DNA of 64,000 bases from Actinomadura oligospora ATCC 43269 (lineage in GTDB: Bacteria; Actinomycetota; Actinomycetes; Streptosporangiales; Streptosporangiaceae), in the NCBI RefSeq assembly GCF_000518265.1, contig NZ_JADG01000016.1, forward strand, positions 1 through 64,000. The letters are read 5' to 3'. A program made the translations under genes and the position numbers. Positions 16,769-24,668 of this stretch are shown here, in pieces (within the stretch, counting starts at the first letter, position 1; each line of letters starts with the position of its first letter). The notes under the pieces are model-generated. The model ran no database searches. It had not been told where the DNA came from and saw nothing but the letters and a program-made list of their open reading frames with translations.

Positions 16769-16998
16769 CTGGTCCTCCTCGCCCATCCGCCCACTCCCGT
16801 CTCCGACGTGGCGTCCACCCGCTCTCGTCAAGATCGCTCCGGCCATCCGCCCCGTCAAGGCAACGGCGGGTGAAGGTCGCTGAAGATCATGTTCATTGGA
16901 GATCACGCACAAATTCGGCGCGGATTTTGGGCAACCGCTGAGGTGTGACGACGTGCGGTGCCCGTCCGGGGGACCGTGGAGCCGCCGGGCCGCCGCAC

Positions 16999-17049
16999 GT
17001 GACGGCCGCGGGGTCGGTTGCGTACCATCCCGATCAATCGATCGATGGG
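16999..17049 (+). promoter_or_regulatory. Predicted promoter and TetR operator of the amidohydrolase gene
   Basis: GTGACG (16999-17004), an 18-bp spacer, then TACCAT (17023-17028) form a candidate promoter. Overlapping and downstream is CCATCCCGATCAATCGATCGATGG (17025-17048 in two halves: CCATC...GATGG arms around ATCGATCGAT). A related ATCGATCGATCGATCG site lies in the promoter of the hydratase operon. The rest of 16769-16998 shows no gene. Confidence 0.5.
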
Positions 17050-17059
17050 AGTTGTTCGG

Positions 17060-18697
17060 GTGCGTATCGATACGGTTCTGACGGATCTGGTCGGGCTGAG
17101 CGTGGATCCGGGGCGTCCCGTGGTGCGCCGGATCGGGGTGCACCACGGGCGGATCGTCGGGGTGGACGAGGAACTGGACGGCGTCCGGGCCCGGCGGGTG
17201 GTCTCGCTGGACGGCGCGTGCGTGGTGCCCGGGTTCAACGACGCGCACAACCACATGGTGCTCTTCGGGATGTCCCGGACGGAGATCGATCTCGCGAGCC
17301 CGCCCGTGCGGACGGTCGAGGACGTGTACGCGGCGGTCGCCGAGCGGGCCCGGACACAGCCCGCCGGGACGTGGATCATCGGGTCCGGATACGACCAGAA
17401 CAAGATCGGCGGGCATCCGCACCGGGACGGGCTGGACGCCGTCGCGCCCGATCACCCGGTGTGGCTGCGGCACACGTCGGCGCACATGTCGGTCGCCAAC
17501 TCGCGGGCGCTGTCGGCGGCGCTGGACGGGGCCGCCGTCCCGGAGGGCGGCAGGGTCGCGACCGACCCGGACGGGCGGCCGAACGGCCTGCTCGAGGAGC
17601 AGGCGCAGATGCTGCTGCGCCGCCTGCGGTACCCGTTCCCGGAGGAGCAGATCGTCCGGGCGATCGGGGCGGCGAGCGAGCAGTACCTGAGCGAGGGCAT
17701 CACGACCTGCACCGAAGCCGGGATCGGGCGCGGCTGGATCGGGCACTCACCGGTCGAGGGCGCCGCGTACCAGGTCGCGCGGGAACGCGGGCTCCTCGGC
17801 GTGCGCGTGCGGCTGATGGTCGCGTCCGACTCGGCGCGAGAACTCGAACGCGAGCCGGGACTGGCCCCGGCGAACGGCCTCGACCTCGGGCTCCGCACCG
17901 GGTTCGGGGACGCGTGGCTGCGCCTCGGGGCCATGAAGATCTTCGCGGACGGGTCGCTGATCGGGAGGACGGCGGCGATGTGCTGCGACTTCGAGGGCGA
18001 GGCGGGCAACAGCGGCTACCTGCAGATGGACGCCGAGGCGCTGCGCGAGCGGATCATGAGGGCGCACGCGGGCGGATGGCAGGTCGCGACCCACGCGATC
18101 GGCGATCGAGCGATCGATCTCGTCCTGGACGCGTACGCCGAGGCGCAGGCCGTCCAGCCGCGCCCCGACCCGCGGCACCGGATCGAACACTGCGCCGTCA
18201 CCCGTCCCGACCAGGTCGGACGGCTGGCCGAACTCGGTGTCGTCCCGGTGCCGCAGGCGACGTTCGTCGGGCAGATCGGCGACGGCATGCGGGCCGCGCT
18301 GGGCGAGTCGCGCGAGCCGTGGTGCTACCGGCAGCGCTCGTTCCTGGACGCGGGCCTGGTCGTCCCGGGCAGTTCGGACCGTCCGGTCGTCCGGGGGAAT
18401 CCGCTGCTCGGCATCCACGACATGGTCAACCGCCGGACGCAGAGCGGCGAACCACTCACCCCGGGCGAGGCGGTCAGCCCGCTCGAGGCCCTCGCGTCCT
18501 ACACGGCGGGCTCCGCCCACGCCGGATTCGACGAGCACGACATGGGCGCGATCACCCCCGGCCGCCTCGCCGACCTGACCGTCCTCGACAACGACCTCAC
18601 CGCCATCGACCCCACCCGGATCAGGGACATCCGCGTGCTGGCCACCATGATCGACGGCGATTTCGCCCACCAAGCCCCCGGCACGACCTTCGCCTGA
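17060..18697 (+). CDS. Amidohydrolase, YtcJ/AtzF-like metal-dependent hydrolase (545 aa)
   Basis: GTG at 17060 (VRIDTVLTDLVGL) with GGGAG 9 nt upstream is preferred over an in-frame ATG at 17018, which lies inside the operator. The family features are the N-terminal beta-sandwich (GVHHGRIVGVDEEL), the metal motif FNDAHNHMVLFG, the TIM-barrel (MKIFADGSLIGRTAAM, ATHAIGDRAIDLVLDAY, RIEHCAV), and the closing APGRLADL-type strand (ITPGRLADLTVLD). Length near 545 is normal. Such enzymes hydrolyse amides, carbamates or cyclic imides. It likely generates the substrate of the acyl-CoA module that shares its predicted operator. Convergent with the TetR gene. Confidence 0.88.
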   Translation: MRIDTVLTDLVGLSVDPGRPVVRRIGVHHGRIVGVDEELDGVRARRVVSLDGACVVPGFNDAHNHMVLFGMSRTEIDLASPPVRTVEDVYAAVAERARTQPAGTWIIGSGYDQNKIGGHPHRDGLDAVAPDHPVWLRHTSAHMSVANSRALSAALDGAAVPEGGRVATDPDGRPNGLLEEQAQMLLRRLRYPFPEEQIVRAIGAASEQYLSEGITTCTEAGIGRGWIGHSPVEGAAYQVARERGLLGVRVRLMVASDSARELEREPGLAPANGLDLGLRTGFGDAWLRLGAMKIFADGSLIGRTAAMCCDFEGEAGNSGYLQMDAEALRERIMRAHAGGWQVATHAIGDRAIDLVLDAYAEAQAVQPRPDPRHRIEHCAVTRPDQVGRLAELGVVPVPQATFVGQIGDGMRAALGESREPWCYRQRSFLDAGLVVPGSSDRPVVRGNPLLGIHDMVNRRTQSGEPLTPGEAVSPLEALASYTAGSAHAGFDEHDMGAITPGRLADLTVLDNDLTAIDPTRIRDIRVLATMIDGDFAHQAPGTTFA

Positions 18698-18737
18698 CCC
18701 CCAAGTCCCCGGCACAACCTTCGCCTGACCCCCCAAG
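18671..18737 (+). repeat. Short tandem duplication across the amidohydrolase stop codon
   Basis: A 31-nt unit starting CAAGCCCCCGGCACGACC at 18671 recurs at 18702 with three changes and begins again at 18734. The unit includes the last codons and the stop, so the duplication lies mostly outside the coding region. Confidence 0.7.
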
Positions 18738-18743
18738 CCCGGG

Positions 18744-19448
18744 TCAGCGGGGGGACGGGGTGGTCTCCGGCCAGGCGGCGGCCACGACGGGTTGGAGGTC
18801 GAGGTCGTCCAGGAGCCGTTCGATCGTTCGATGGTCGCGGCTGCAGGACAGCAGGCTCAGCGCCATCTGCGCGTAGGTGGTGGTGAGGTCGCGCAGGGAC
18901 GTCTCGCCGGACGTCGAGTACCAGCCGGCGACGCCCGAGCACATCTGGAGGAGGGCGATCCGGGCGATGCGCCGGTCCTGGACGGCGAAGGTTCCGGACG
19001 TGCAGCCGTCCGCGATCGCGTCCGCCCAGAAGTCCTCGTAGCGGTCGCGGAGCTCGACGGCCCGGGCGAGCCGCTCGCCGTCCAGGCTGCGCAGCTCGTT
19101 GTCGACGACCGCGGTCTCCTCGGGATGCGTCGCGTGCGACCAGACGTGCAGGTAGACCAGGCCGCACAGGCGGGCCTGCGGGTTCAGGTCGGGGGAGAGC
19201 CGGCTGGCGGCGTCGATGAGCCGGCGCGAGCTGTCCTGCGTGATCTCGAAGAGCAGGTCCTCCTTGGTGCCCATGTAGTGGTACAGCGTGGAGGAGTTGA
19301 TGCCGACGGCCTCGGCGAGCTGGCGGATTCCGGTCGCGTGGAACCCGCGGGTGGCGAACAGGTGGACCGCCGCGCGCCGGATCTGCTCCTCGGTGCCGCC
19401 GGTCGCGACCCCGCCCCCGCGCGTCCTCGGGCCGCTCGCTCGTGCCAT
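18744..19448 (-). CDS. TetR/AcrR family transcriptional regulator (234 aa)
   Basis: ATG at 19448 (MARASGPRTRGG). The N-terminal HTH is canonical: AAVHLFATRGFHATGIRQLAEAVGINSSTLYHYMGTKEDLL. The C-terminal ligand domain is helical with SHATHPEETAVVDNELRSL, the TetR_C pattern found in regulators of acyl-CoA metabolism. It is divergent from the hydratase/ligase operon and convergent with the amidohydrolase. Two similar ATCGATCGAT-containing sites lie in the promoters on both sides, making this the likely repressor of both, released by an acyl-CoA or a substrate (inference). The ribosome binding site is weak. Confidence 0.9.
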   Translation of the reverse strand: MARASGPRTRGGGVATGGTEEQIRRAAVHLFATRGFHATGIRQLAEAVGINSSTLYHYMGTKEDLLFEITQDSSRRLIDAASRLSPDLNPQARLCGLVYLHVWSHATHPEETAVVDNELRSLDGERLARAVELRDRYEDFWADAIADGCTSGTFAVQDRRIARIALLQMCSGVAGWYSTSGETSLRDLTTTYAQMALSLLSCSRDHRTIERLLDDLDLQPVVAAAWPETTPSPR

Positions 19449-19604
19449 GGAATGCCGTCGCTTTCTGTTCCGCCGGGTCGGGCCCCGGCCCGGGCTCGGC
19501 GGGGCGGGGGACGGGGCGGATTCCGGCCGCCCCGGGGCGTTCCGGACGGGTCCGGGCCGCGGGTCCCCAGCGTATAGGCGGGTCGCGCGGTGTCGTCCGG
19601 ACTC

Positions 19605-19661
19605 TTGACGGAGCGGCCGTGCCCGGTTTAGCGTCCAGCCCAATCGATCGATCGATCGGGG
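19605..19661 (+). promoter_or_regulatory. Promoter and TetR operator of the hydratase-ligase operon
   Basis: TTGACG (19605-19610), an 18-bp spacer, then TAGCGT (19629-19634). Immediately downstream is CCCAATCGATCGATCGATCGGGG (19639-19661, arms CCC/GGG around ATCGATCGATCGAT), sharing AATCGATCGAT with the site at 17035-17045. The position just after the -10 box fits steric repression. Confidence 0.6.
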
Positions 19662-19688
19662 ATCGGGCATCGCGACCATGGAGGCAGG

Positions 19689-20495
19689 ATGGCCCAGGTG
19701 AACGACCCTCTCGCCGCGTCCGGGACGCGGCCGGTGGAGGTGACCTTCGACGGCGCGGTGGCCGTCGTCCGCCTCAACCGTCCGCACCGGCTGAACGCCG
19801 TCGACCCCGCGCTGGTGGACGGCCTGCTCGGCGCGCTCGCCCGCTGCGCGGACGCCGCCGGGCGGGAGATCGGCGCGGTGGTGCTCACCGGGAACGGCCG
19901 CGCCTTCTGCGCCGGACACGACCTGAAGGAGCCGCGTGAGCAGCCGACCCCGCTGGTCGAACGCCTCGACCGGCTGCAGGAGGTCACCCGGCGGATCCGC
20001 GCGCTGGCCGTCCCGGTGATCGCGGCCGTCCACGGGCACGCGGTCGGCGCCGGTGCGGAGTTCGCACTCGGCTGCGACCTGGTCGTCGCCGCCGAGGACG
20101 CGGTGTTCCGCTTCCCCGAGGTCGGGATCGGGCTGAGCGTCACGGGCGGGGTCAGCCACCTGCTGCCCGCGCTGGTCGGCCCGGCGAAGGCCAAGGAACT
20201 GGTGCTGCTCGGCGAGCCCGTCCCGGCGCGCGAGGCCGAGCGGATCGGCCTGGTCAACCGGGTCGTCCCGGCGGGCGCGCAGCTCGACGCCGCCCTCGAG
20301 TGGGCCCGCCGCCTCGCGTCCCAGCCGCCCCTCGCGACGTCCCTGGCCAAGACCGCGCTGGACGAGGGCACGGACGGGACGCTCCAGGGCGCGCTCGCCC
20401 TGGAGATCGCGCACGCCCTGGTCACGGACGCCGCGATCGCCGACGAGTACTCCGCGCACGCCGCCCTGAACGGCAGCCGGGCGAGGAACACCTGA
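19689..20495 (+). CDS. Enoyl-CoA hydratase/isomerase family protein (268 aa)
   Basis: Start preceded by GGAGG (19680-19684). Crotonase-fold signatures: VAVVRLNRPHRLNAVD, the oxyanion-hole strand GRAFCAGHDLKE, AVHGHAVGAGAEFALGCDLVVA, then FRFPEVGIGLSVTGG. The catalytic-position region GVSHLLPALVG has neither of the two glutamates of classical hydratases in the usual place, so it may be a CaiD-type racemase/dehydratase or another crotonase reaction. First gene of a four-gene operon; its stop overlaps the start of the ligase (TGATG). Confidence 0.9.
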   Translation: MAQVNDPLAASGTRPVEVTFDGAVAVVRLNRPHRLNAVDPALVDGLLGALARCADAAGREIGAVVLTGNGRAFCAGHDLKEPREQPTPLVERLDRLQEVTRRIRALAVPVIAAVHGHAVGAGAEFALGCDLVVAAEDAVFRFPEVGIGLSVTGGVSHLLPALVGPAKAKELVLLGEPVPAREAERIGLVNRVVPAGAQLDAALEWARRLASQPPLATSLAKTALDEGTDGTLQGALALEIAHALVTDAAIADEYSAHAALNGSRARNT

Positions 20496-22297
20496 TGTCC
20501 ACGTCCCCAGGCCCCCTCGCCCCACCACCGACCTCGCCGTCCCTCCAAAGCGGAACAAAGCCACCCACAACCACCCAACCCCGCACCGAGGTGCAGGGAG
20601 GGGCGTTGGGGCGGGGGGAGACGTTGGACGGGCTGGTTCGGCGGGCTGCGGCGCTGTGGCCGGAGCGGGTCGCCTGGACGTTCGACGAGACGGGGGAGCG
20701 GCTGACGTTCGCCGAGGTCGACCGGCGGACGGACACCCTCGCCGCCCTCCTGGCAGCGCACGGCGTGAGGCCGGGGGACCGGATCGCCGTGATGGTCCGC
20801 AACCGGCCCGCGTTCCCGCTGAGCTGGCTCGCGGCGGCGAAGATCGGCGCGGCGATGGTGCCGGTCAACACCGGCTACCGGCAGTACGACGCGACGCACG
20901 TGATCGCGCACGCGGGTTGCCGCGTGATCCTCACGACCGGCGAGTTCGTCCCGCTGATCGAAGAGATCCGGCCCGCGACCGACCTCACCCACGTCATCGA
21001 CCTCGACCACGTCGCGCCCCTGACCGAAGCGTCTCCCCAGGGAAACCTTCCGGTCAGCGCGTCCTCGCACGAGGCGTCACCCAGTGGAGCGTTTTCCGCT
21101 GGGAACCGTCCGGTCAGCACGCTCTCGCACGACGCGCCACCCGGCAGTGCGCTTTCCGAGGGGAACGTTCTCAACAGCCCGCCGTCGTCCACGGAACCGG
21201 TTTCGGTTGCGGAGAGTGTGGCGAACGTCCAGTACACGTCCGGCACGACGGGTGCGCCTAAGGGATGTGTGCTGCCGCACCGATACTGGACGACCCTGGC
21301 CGCCGGGCTCGTCGACGGGTGGCCGAACCTGGGCGAGGACGACGTCATCCTCACCGCGCAGCCGTTCCACTACATGGACCCGCAGTGGAACGTCGCGGTC
21401 GGGCTGATGGCCGGGGCGTCGCTGGTCGTGCTCGACCGGTTCCATCCCACGACGTTCTGGGACAAGGTCCGCGAACACGACGTGACCTGGTTCTACTGCC
21501 TCGGCCTCATGCCGAAGCTGCTGCTCGACATGCCGCCCACGCAGGACGACCGGAACCACCGGGTTCGGGCGGTCTGCGCGTCCGCGATCCCGCCCGCGCT
21601 GCACGCAGCGCTGGAGGAGCGCTGGGGCGTCCCGTGGTTCGAGGCTTTCGGAATGACCGAAACCGGCAGTGACATCCGGCTCGGCCCGGACGACCACGAC
21701 GCGGCCGTCGGCACCGGATGCCTAGGCCGTCCCGTCCCCGGACGCGAGGCGATGATCGTCGGACCGGACGGCACGACGCCCGTGCCGCGCGGCGAGACCG
21801 GCGAGCTGGTCTTGCGCGGGACCGGCATGATGCACGGCTACTTCCGCGACCCCGAAGCCACCGCGCGGGCGTTCGCGGGCGGCTGGTTCCACACCGGTGA
21901 CCTGGCCAGAATGGACGCCGAGGGCCGCGTCCACTACATCGGCCGCACCAAGGACATGATCCGCCGCAGCGGCGAGAACGTCTCCGCGCAGGAGGTCGAG
22001 ACCGTCCTGCAGTTGCACCCGCGGGTCGCGCTGGCCGCCGTCCTGCCCGAGCCGGACGAGCTGCGCGGCGAGGAGGTGCACGCCGTCGTCGTGGTCGAGG
22101 GCGGCGCTGACGCCGTCCCGCCCGAGGAGCTGATCGCCCACGGACGGGCCCAGCTGGCCTATTTCAAGGTCCCGCGCTACTGGACATACGTGGATGAACT
22201 CCCGCGCACGGCGTCCGAGCGGGTCTCCAAAGCGGCCGTCCGAAACCTGCTCTCCACGACCCCCACCTACGACGGAACGTCCGGCACATGGACGTGA
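20495..22297 (+). CDS. AMP-forming acyl-CoA synthetase/ligase (600 aa)
   Basis: ATG overlaps the hydratase stop. Adenylation motifs: YTSGTTGAPKG near residue 245 (A3), FGMTETG near 387 (A5), FHTGDLARMDAEGRVHYIGRTKDMI (A7-A8), VSAQEVE, and a catalytic-lysine region VSKAAVRNLL near the C-terminus. The family activates a carboxylate with ATP and forms the CoA thioester; CaiC-like crotonobetaine or aryl substrates are possible. Two oddities: a Pro/Thr-rich N-terminal extension (residues 1-40) and a repetitive Ser/Pro/Gly insertion (about residues 177-240) just before A3. Overlaps the thioesterase by 10 bp. Confidence 0.92.
   Translation: MSTSPGPLAPPPTSPSLQSGTKPPTTTQPRTEVQGGALGRGETLDGLVRRAAALWPERVAWTFDETGERLTFAEVDRRTDTLAALLAAHGVRPGDRIAVMVRNRPAFPLSWLAAAKIGAAMVPVNTGYRQYDATHVIAHAGCRVILTTGEFVPLIEEIRPATDLTHVIDLDHVAPLTEASPQGNLPVSASSHEASPSGAFSAGNRPVSTLSHDAPPGSALSEGNVLNSPPSSTEPVSVAESVANVQYTSGTTGAPKGCVLPHRYWTTLAAGLVDGWPNLGEDDVILTAQPFHYMDPQWNVAVGLMAGASLVVLDRFHPTTFWDKVREHDVTWFYCLGLMPKLLLDMPPTQDDRNHRVRAVCASAIPPALHAALEERWGVPWFEAFGMTETGSDIRLGPDDHDAAVGTGCLGRPVPGREAMIVGPDGTTPVPRGETGELVLRGTGMMHGYFRDPEATARAFAGGWFHTGDLARMDAEGRVHYIGRTKDMIRRSGENVSAQEVETVLQLHPRVALAAVLPEPDELRGEEVHAVVVVEGGADAVPPEELIAHGRAQLAYFKVPRYWTYVDELPRTASERVSKAAVRNLLSTTPTYDGTSGTWT
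21030..21190 (+). repeat. Degenerate tandem repeat inside the acyl-CoA ligase gene
   Basis: About three degenerate units encode variations of EASPxGxFSxGNxPVSxxSH. Shared nucleotide blocks include GTCAGCRCGYYCTCGCACGA at about 21052 and 21112. The repeat is in frame and lies in a loop before the ATP-binding motif. Confidence 0.7.
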
Positions 22298-22716
22298 CGT
22301 CCGCGCCCACGTGGGAGATCCCCACGACCGTCCACTTCGACGAGTTCGACGTGAACGGCCACCTGCACAACGCGCGCTTCGCGCTGCACGTGGAACGTGC
22401 CACGACCGCGCTGTTCGCCCGATCCGGATTCGACACCACCGCCACCCACGACCGCGACGACGACCTGCGTTACGCCGTCGCCGCGTTCACGATCGAGTTC
22501 GCCGCGCCCGTGTCCCGCCCGGGACCGCTGCTCGTCGAGCTCACCCTGCGACGCCTCGGCCGCACCAGCGCCGAGTGGGCGTTCGCCTGCCGCACCGAGC
22601 CTGGTGCGGCGCCCAGCGCGACCGGCACCCGGACGATCGTCAAGATCGACCAGGCCGGCCGTCCCACCCCCTGGACCCCGCGAATGCGCGACCTCGCCCC
22701 CCTGGAGGCGCCATGA
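22288..22716 (+). CDS. Acyl-CoA thioesterase, hotdog fold (142 aa)
   Basis: ATG at 22288 overlaps the ligase stop by 10 bp. 4HBT-type features: TTVHFDEFDVNGHLHNARFALHVERAT with the Asp/Asn and HNARF pattern of YbgC/FadM-like enzymes, then FTIEFAAPVSRPGPLLVELTLRRLGRTSAEW. The enzyme cleaves acyl-CoA to free acid and CoA. In an operon with a ligase it would act as a release or detoxification valve. Its stop overlaps the permease start (ATGA). Confidence 0.88.
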   Translation: MDVTSAPTWEIPTTVHFDEFDVNGHLHNARFALHVERATTALFARSGFDTTATHDRDDDLRYAVAAFTIEFAAPVSRPGPLLVELTLRRLGRTSAEWAFACRTEPGAAPSATGTRTIVKIDQAGRPTPWTPRMRDLAPLEAP

Positions 22717-24089
22717 CCATCCGAACCCAGACCGCGGCCCCGCAGGACGACACGGCGCTGAAGCCGGCCCTCGCGGACCGCCAGATGAGCATGATCGCGA
22801 TCGGCGGCGTCATCGGCGCCGGGCTGTTCGTCGGCAGCGGCAGCGTGATCAGGTCCGCCGGACCGGCCGCGCTGGTCTCCTACGCCGCGTCCGGCCTGCT
22901 GGTCGTGCTGGTGATGCGGATGCTCGCCGAGCTGTCGGTGACCACCCCCGCGACCGGCTCGTTCGCCGCCTACGCCTCCCGCGAGCTCGGCAGCTGGGCC
23001 GGGCTCGCGATCGGCTGGATGTACGCCTACTCCTGGTCGGTGACCGTCGGCGTCGAGGCCGTCGTCGGCGGCGGCCTGGTCCACAAACTGCTGCCGGACG
23101 TGCCCGGATGGTCCGCGGCGCTGCTGTTCATGGTCGTCCTGACCGGCGCGAACCTGGTCGCGGTGCGCGCCTACGGCGAGTCCGAGTTCTGGTTCGCGCT
23201 GGTCAAGGTCGTCGCGATCGTCCTGTTCATCGTGCTCGGCGTGCTCGCGATCGCGGGCCTGATGCCGGGCGTGGACGCGCCGGGCACGGCCAACCTGCTC
23301 GACCACGGCGGCTTCGCGCCGCACGGCTGGTACGCGGTCGTGCCCGCCGCGCTCGTGGTGATGTTCGCGCTGAACGGCGCCGAGGTCGTCACGATCGCGG
23401 CCGGGGAGGCGGTCCGCCCGGCCGAGGCGGTGCGCAAGGCCGTCCGGTCCACGGTGACCCGGATCCTGATCTTCTACATCGGCTCGGTCGCGGTGATCGT
23501 GACGCTGCTGCCGCACGACTCGGCGAGCGTCACCTCCAGCCCGTACGCGGCGGTTCTCGACACCCTCGGCATCCCGCACGCCGGGACGGCCATGGACGTG
23601 ATCGTCCTCGTCGCCGTCCTGTCCTGCCTGAACTCGGGGATCTACACCTCGTCCCGGATGATGTTCGCCCTGGCCGCGAACGGCGAGGCGCCCCGGTTCC
23701 TCGGCCGCACCAACCGGCAGGGCGTGCCGGTGGCGGGCGTCCTGCTGGCTTCCATCGCCGGATTCGTCACGGTCTGCGCGAACTACTTCGTCAGCACCAC
23801 GGCGGTGTTCGACTTCCTGGTGAACTCCAGCGGCTCGGTGATCGTCCTGCTGTACCTGACGATCGCCGTAACGCAACTCCGCGCCCGGGCCCGAGCCGAC
23901 CGCGAGGGCTTCGTCCCGACCGTCCGGATGTGGGGTCACCCGTACCTGTCCTGGCTGGTCGTCGTCCTGCTGGGCGCGATGCTGATCTTCCTGGCCACCC
24001 ACTCCGACACCCGCCGCTCGCTGACCCTCACCCTCGCGGTCGCCGTCATCGCGGTCCTCGCAGGCGTCCTCCGCCAATCCCGCCGCTGA
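22713..24089 (+). CDS. APC-superfamily amino acid permease, GabP-like (458 aa)
   Basis: ATG overlaps the thioesterase stop. About 12 transmembrane helices. The opening DRQMSMIAIGGVIGAGLFVGSGSVI is the APC/AAT signature with the GAGLFVGSG loop. EAVVGGGLVHKLLP, ALNGAEVVTIAAGEA and SSRMMFALAANGEAPRFLGRTNRQGVP follow the GABA/aromatic amino acid permease pattern. It is a proton-coupled importer. Being last in the operon, it predicts that the pathway substrate is an amino or quaternary-ammonium carboxylate, such as a GABA- or carnitine-like compound (inference). Confidence 0.92.
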   Translation: MTIRTQTAAPQDDTALKPALADRQMSMIAIGGVIGAGLFVGSGSVIRSAGPAALVSYAASGLLVVLVMRMLAELSVTTPATGSFAAYASRELGSWAGLAIGWMYAYSWSVTVGVEAVVGGGLVHKLLPDVPGWSAALLFMVVLTGANLVAVRAYGESEFWFALVKVVAIVLFIVLGVLAIAGLMPGVDAPGTANLLDHGGFAPHGWYAVVPAALVVMFALNGAEVVTIAAGEAVRPAEAVRKAVRSTVTRILIFYIGSVAVIVTLLPHDSASVTSSPYAAVLDTLGIPHAGTAMDVIVLVAVLSCLNSGIYTSSRMMFALAANGEAPRFLGRTNRQGVPVAGVLLASIAGFVTVCANYFVSTTAVFDFLVNSSGSVIVLLYLTIAVTQLRARARADREGFVPTVRMWGHPYLSWLVVVLLGAMLIFLATHSDTRRSLTLTLAVAVIAVLAGVLRQSRR

Positions 24090-24094
24090 CCTGC

Positions 24095-24128
24095 CTTGCC
24101 CCGGGCTCACCCCAGCGTCCGGGGCAAG
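24095..24128 (+). terminator. Hairpin terminator of the four-gene operon
   Basis: CTTGCCCCGG (24095-24104) pairs perfectly with CCGGGGCAAG (24119-24128), 5 nt after the permease stop. Confidence 0.6.
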
Positions 24129-24668
24129 CGGCCGGACACCCCGGCCCGTCCGAGAAGCCAGCATTCCCCCTGAGACCGGCCATCCGACACGGGCCAAACC
24201 CAGCGCGCCGTCCAGCACATTCGCCACCACGACGAAGGAACCGGCGCGACGCCCCATCAGCAGCGACCCTCCCCACACCTGCGACGGCGACGATGCGACG
24301 GCGACGATGCGACGGCGACGATGCGACGGTACTGACAACGACCAGTGACGACACTCAAGACCGCGAAGGCACCTCGGTGGTGGTGATGACGATGGCTGCC
24401 GAGGAGGCGCTGGACTAAGCCGTATGCAGGCTCTCCCCGCCCTGCGCCACCGCAAGGGGTCCCACCAGTCCACCGACCGCTGCCCCCGGTGCAGCAGCGG
24501 AGCGGCAACCTGATCTCAGTTACCGAGGCTCGCTCGCGCTTGTACCAGACCCTCGTCCAGATCGCCGAGTATCTGGACGAGGGACGAGACTTCCGGAGGT
24601 GGCGGAGGTGGCGGAGGTGGGGGACGTGGCGGACGAGGCTTTCGGGACTCGTCCGCCGGGTCCGTTCG
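24129..24668. other. Intergenic region between convergent genes, with short tandem repeats
   Basis: Holds a 14-bp tandem repeat (listed separately) and a 9-bp repeat GGAGGTGGC (three units near 24594-24620). A frame near 24520-24590 (TEARSRLYQTLVQIAEYLDEG) reads like an amphipathic helix but dissolves into the repeat. No supported gene. Confidence 0.4.
24281..24329. repeat. 14-bp tandem repeat, 3.5 units
   Basis: GCGACGGCGACGAT is repeated exactly at 24281, 24295 and 24309, followed by the partial unit GCGACGG. Confidence 0.85.

Noticed and set aside
14189..16873. 894-aa plus-strand frame opposite the SARP regulator
   Set aside because: Very high GC3 keeps the antisense strand open. The minus-strand product has clear SARP, NB-ARC and TPR motifs and a strong ribosome binding site.
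24281..24329. CRISPR array candidate
   Set aside because: Units are 14 bp and contiguous, without spacers; this is a tandem repeat. The same holds for 37901-37962 and 40190-40505.
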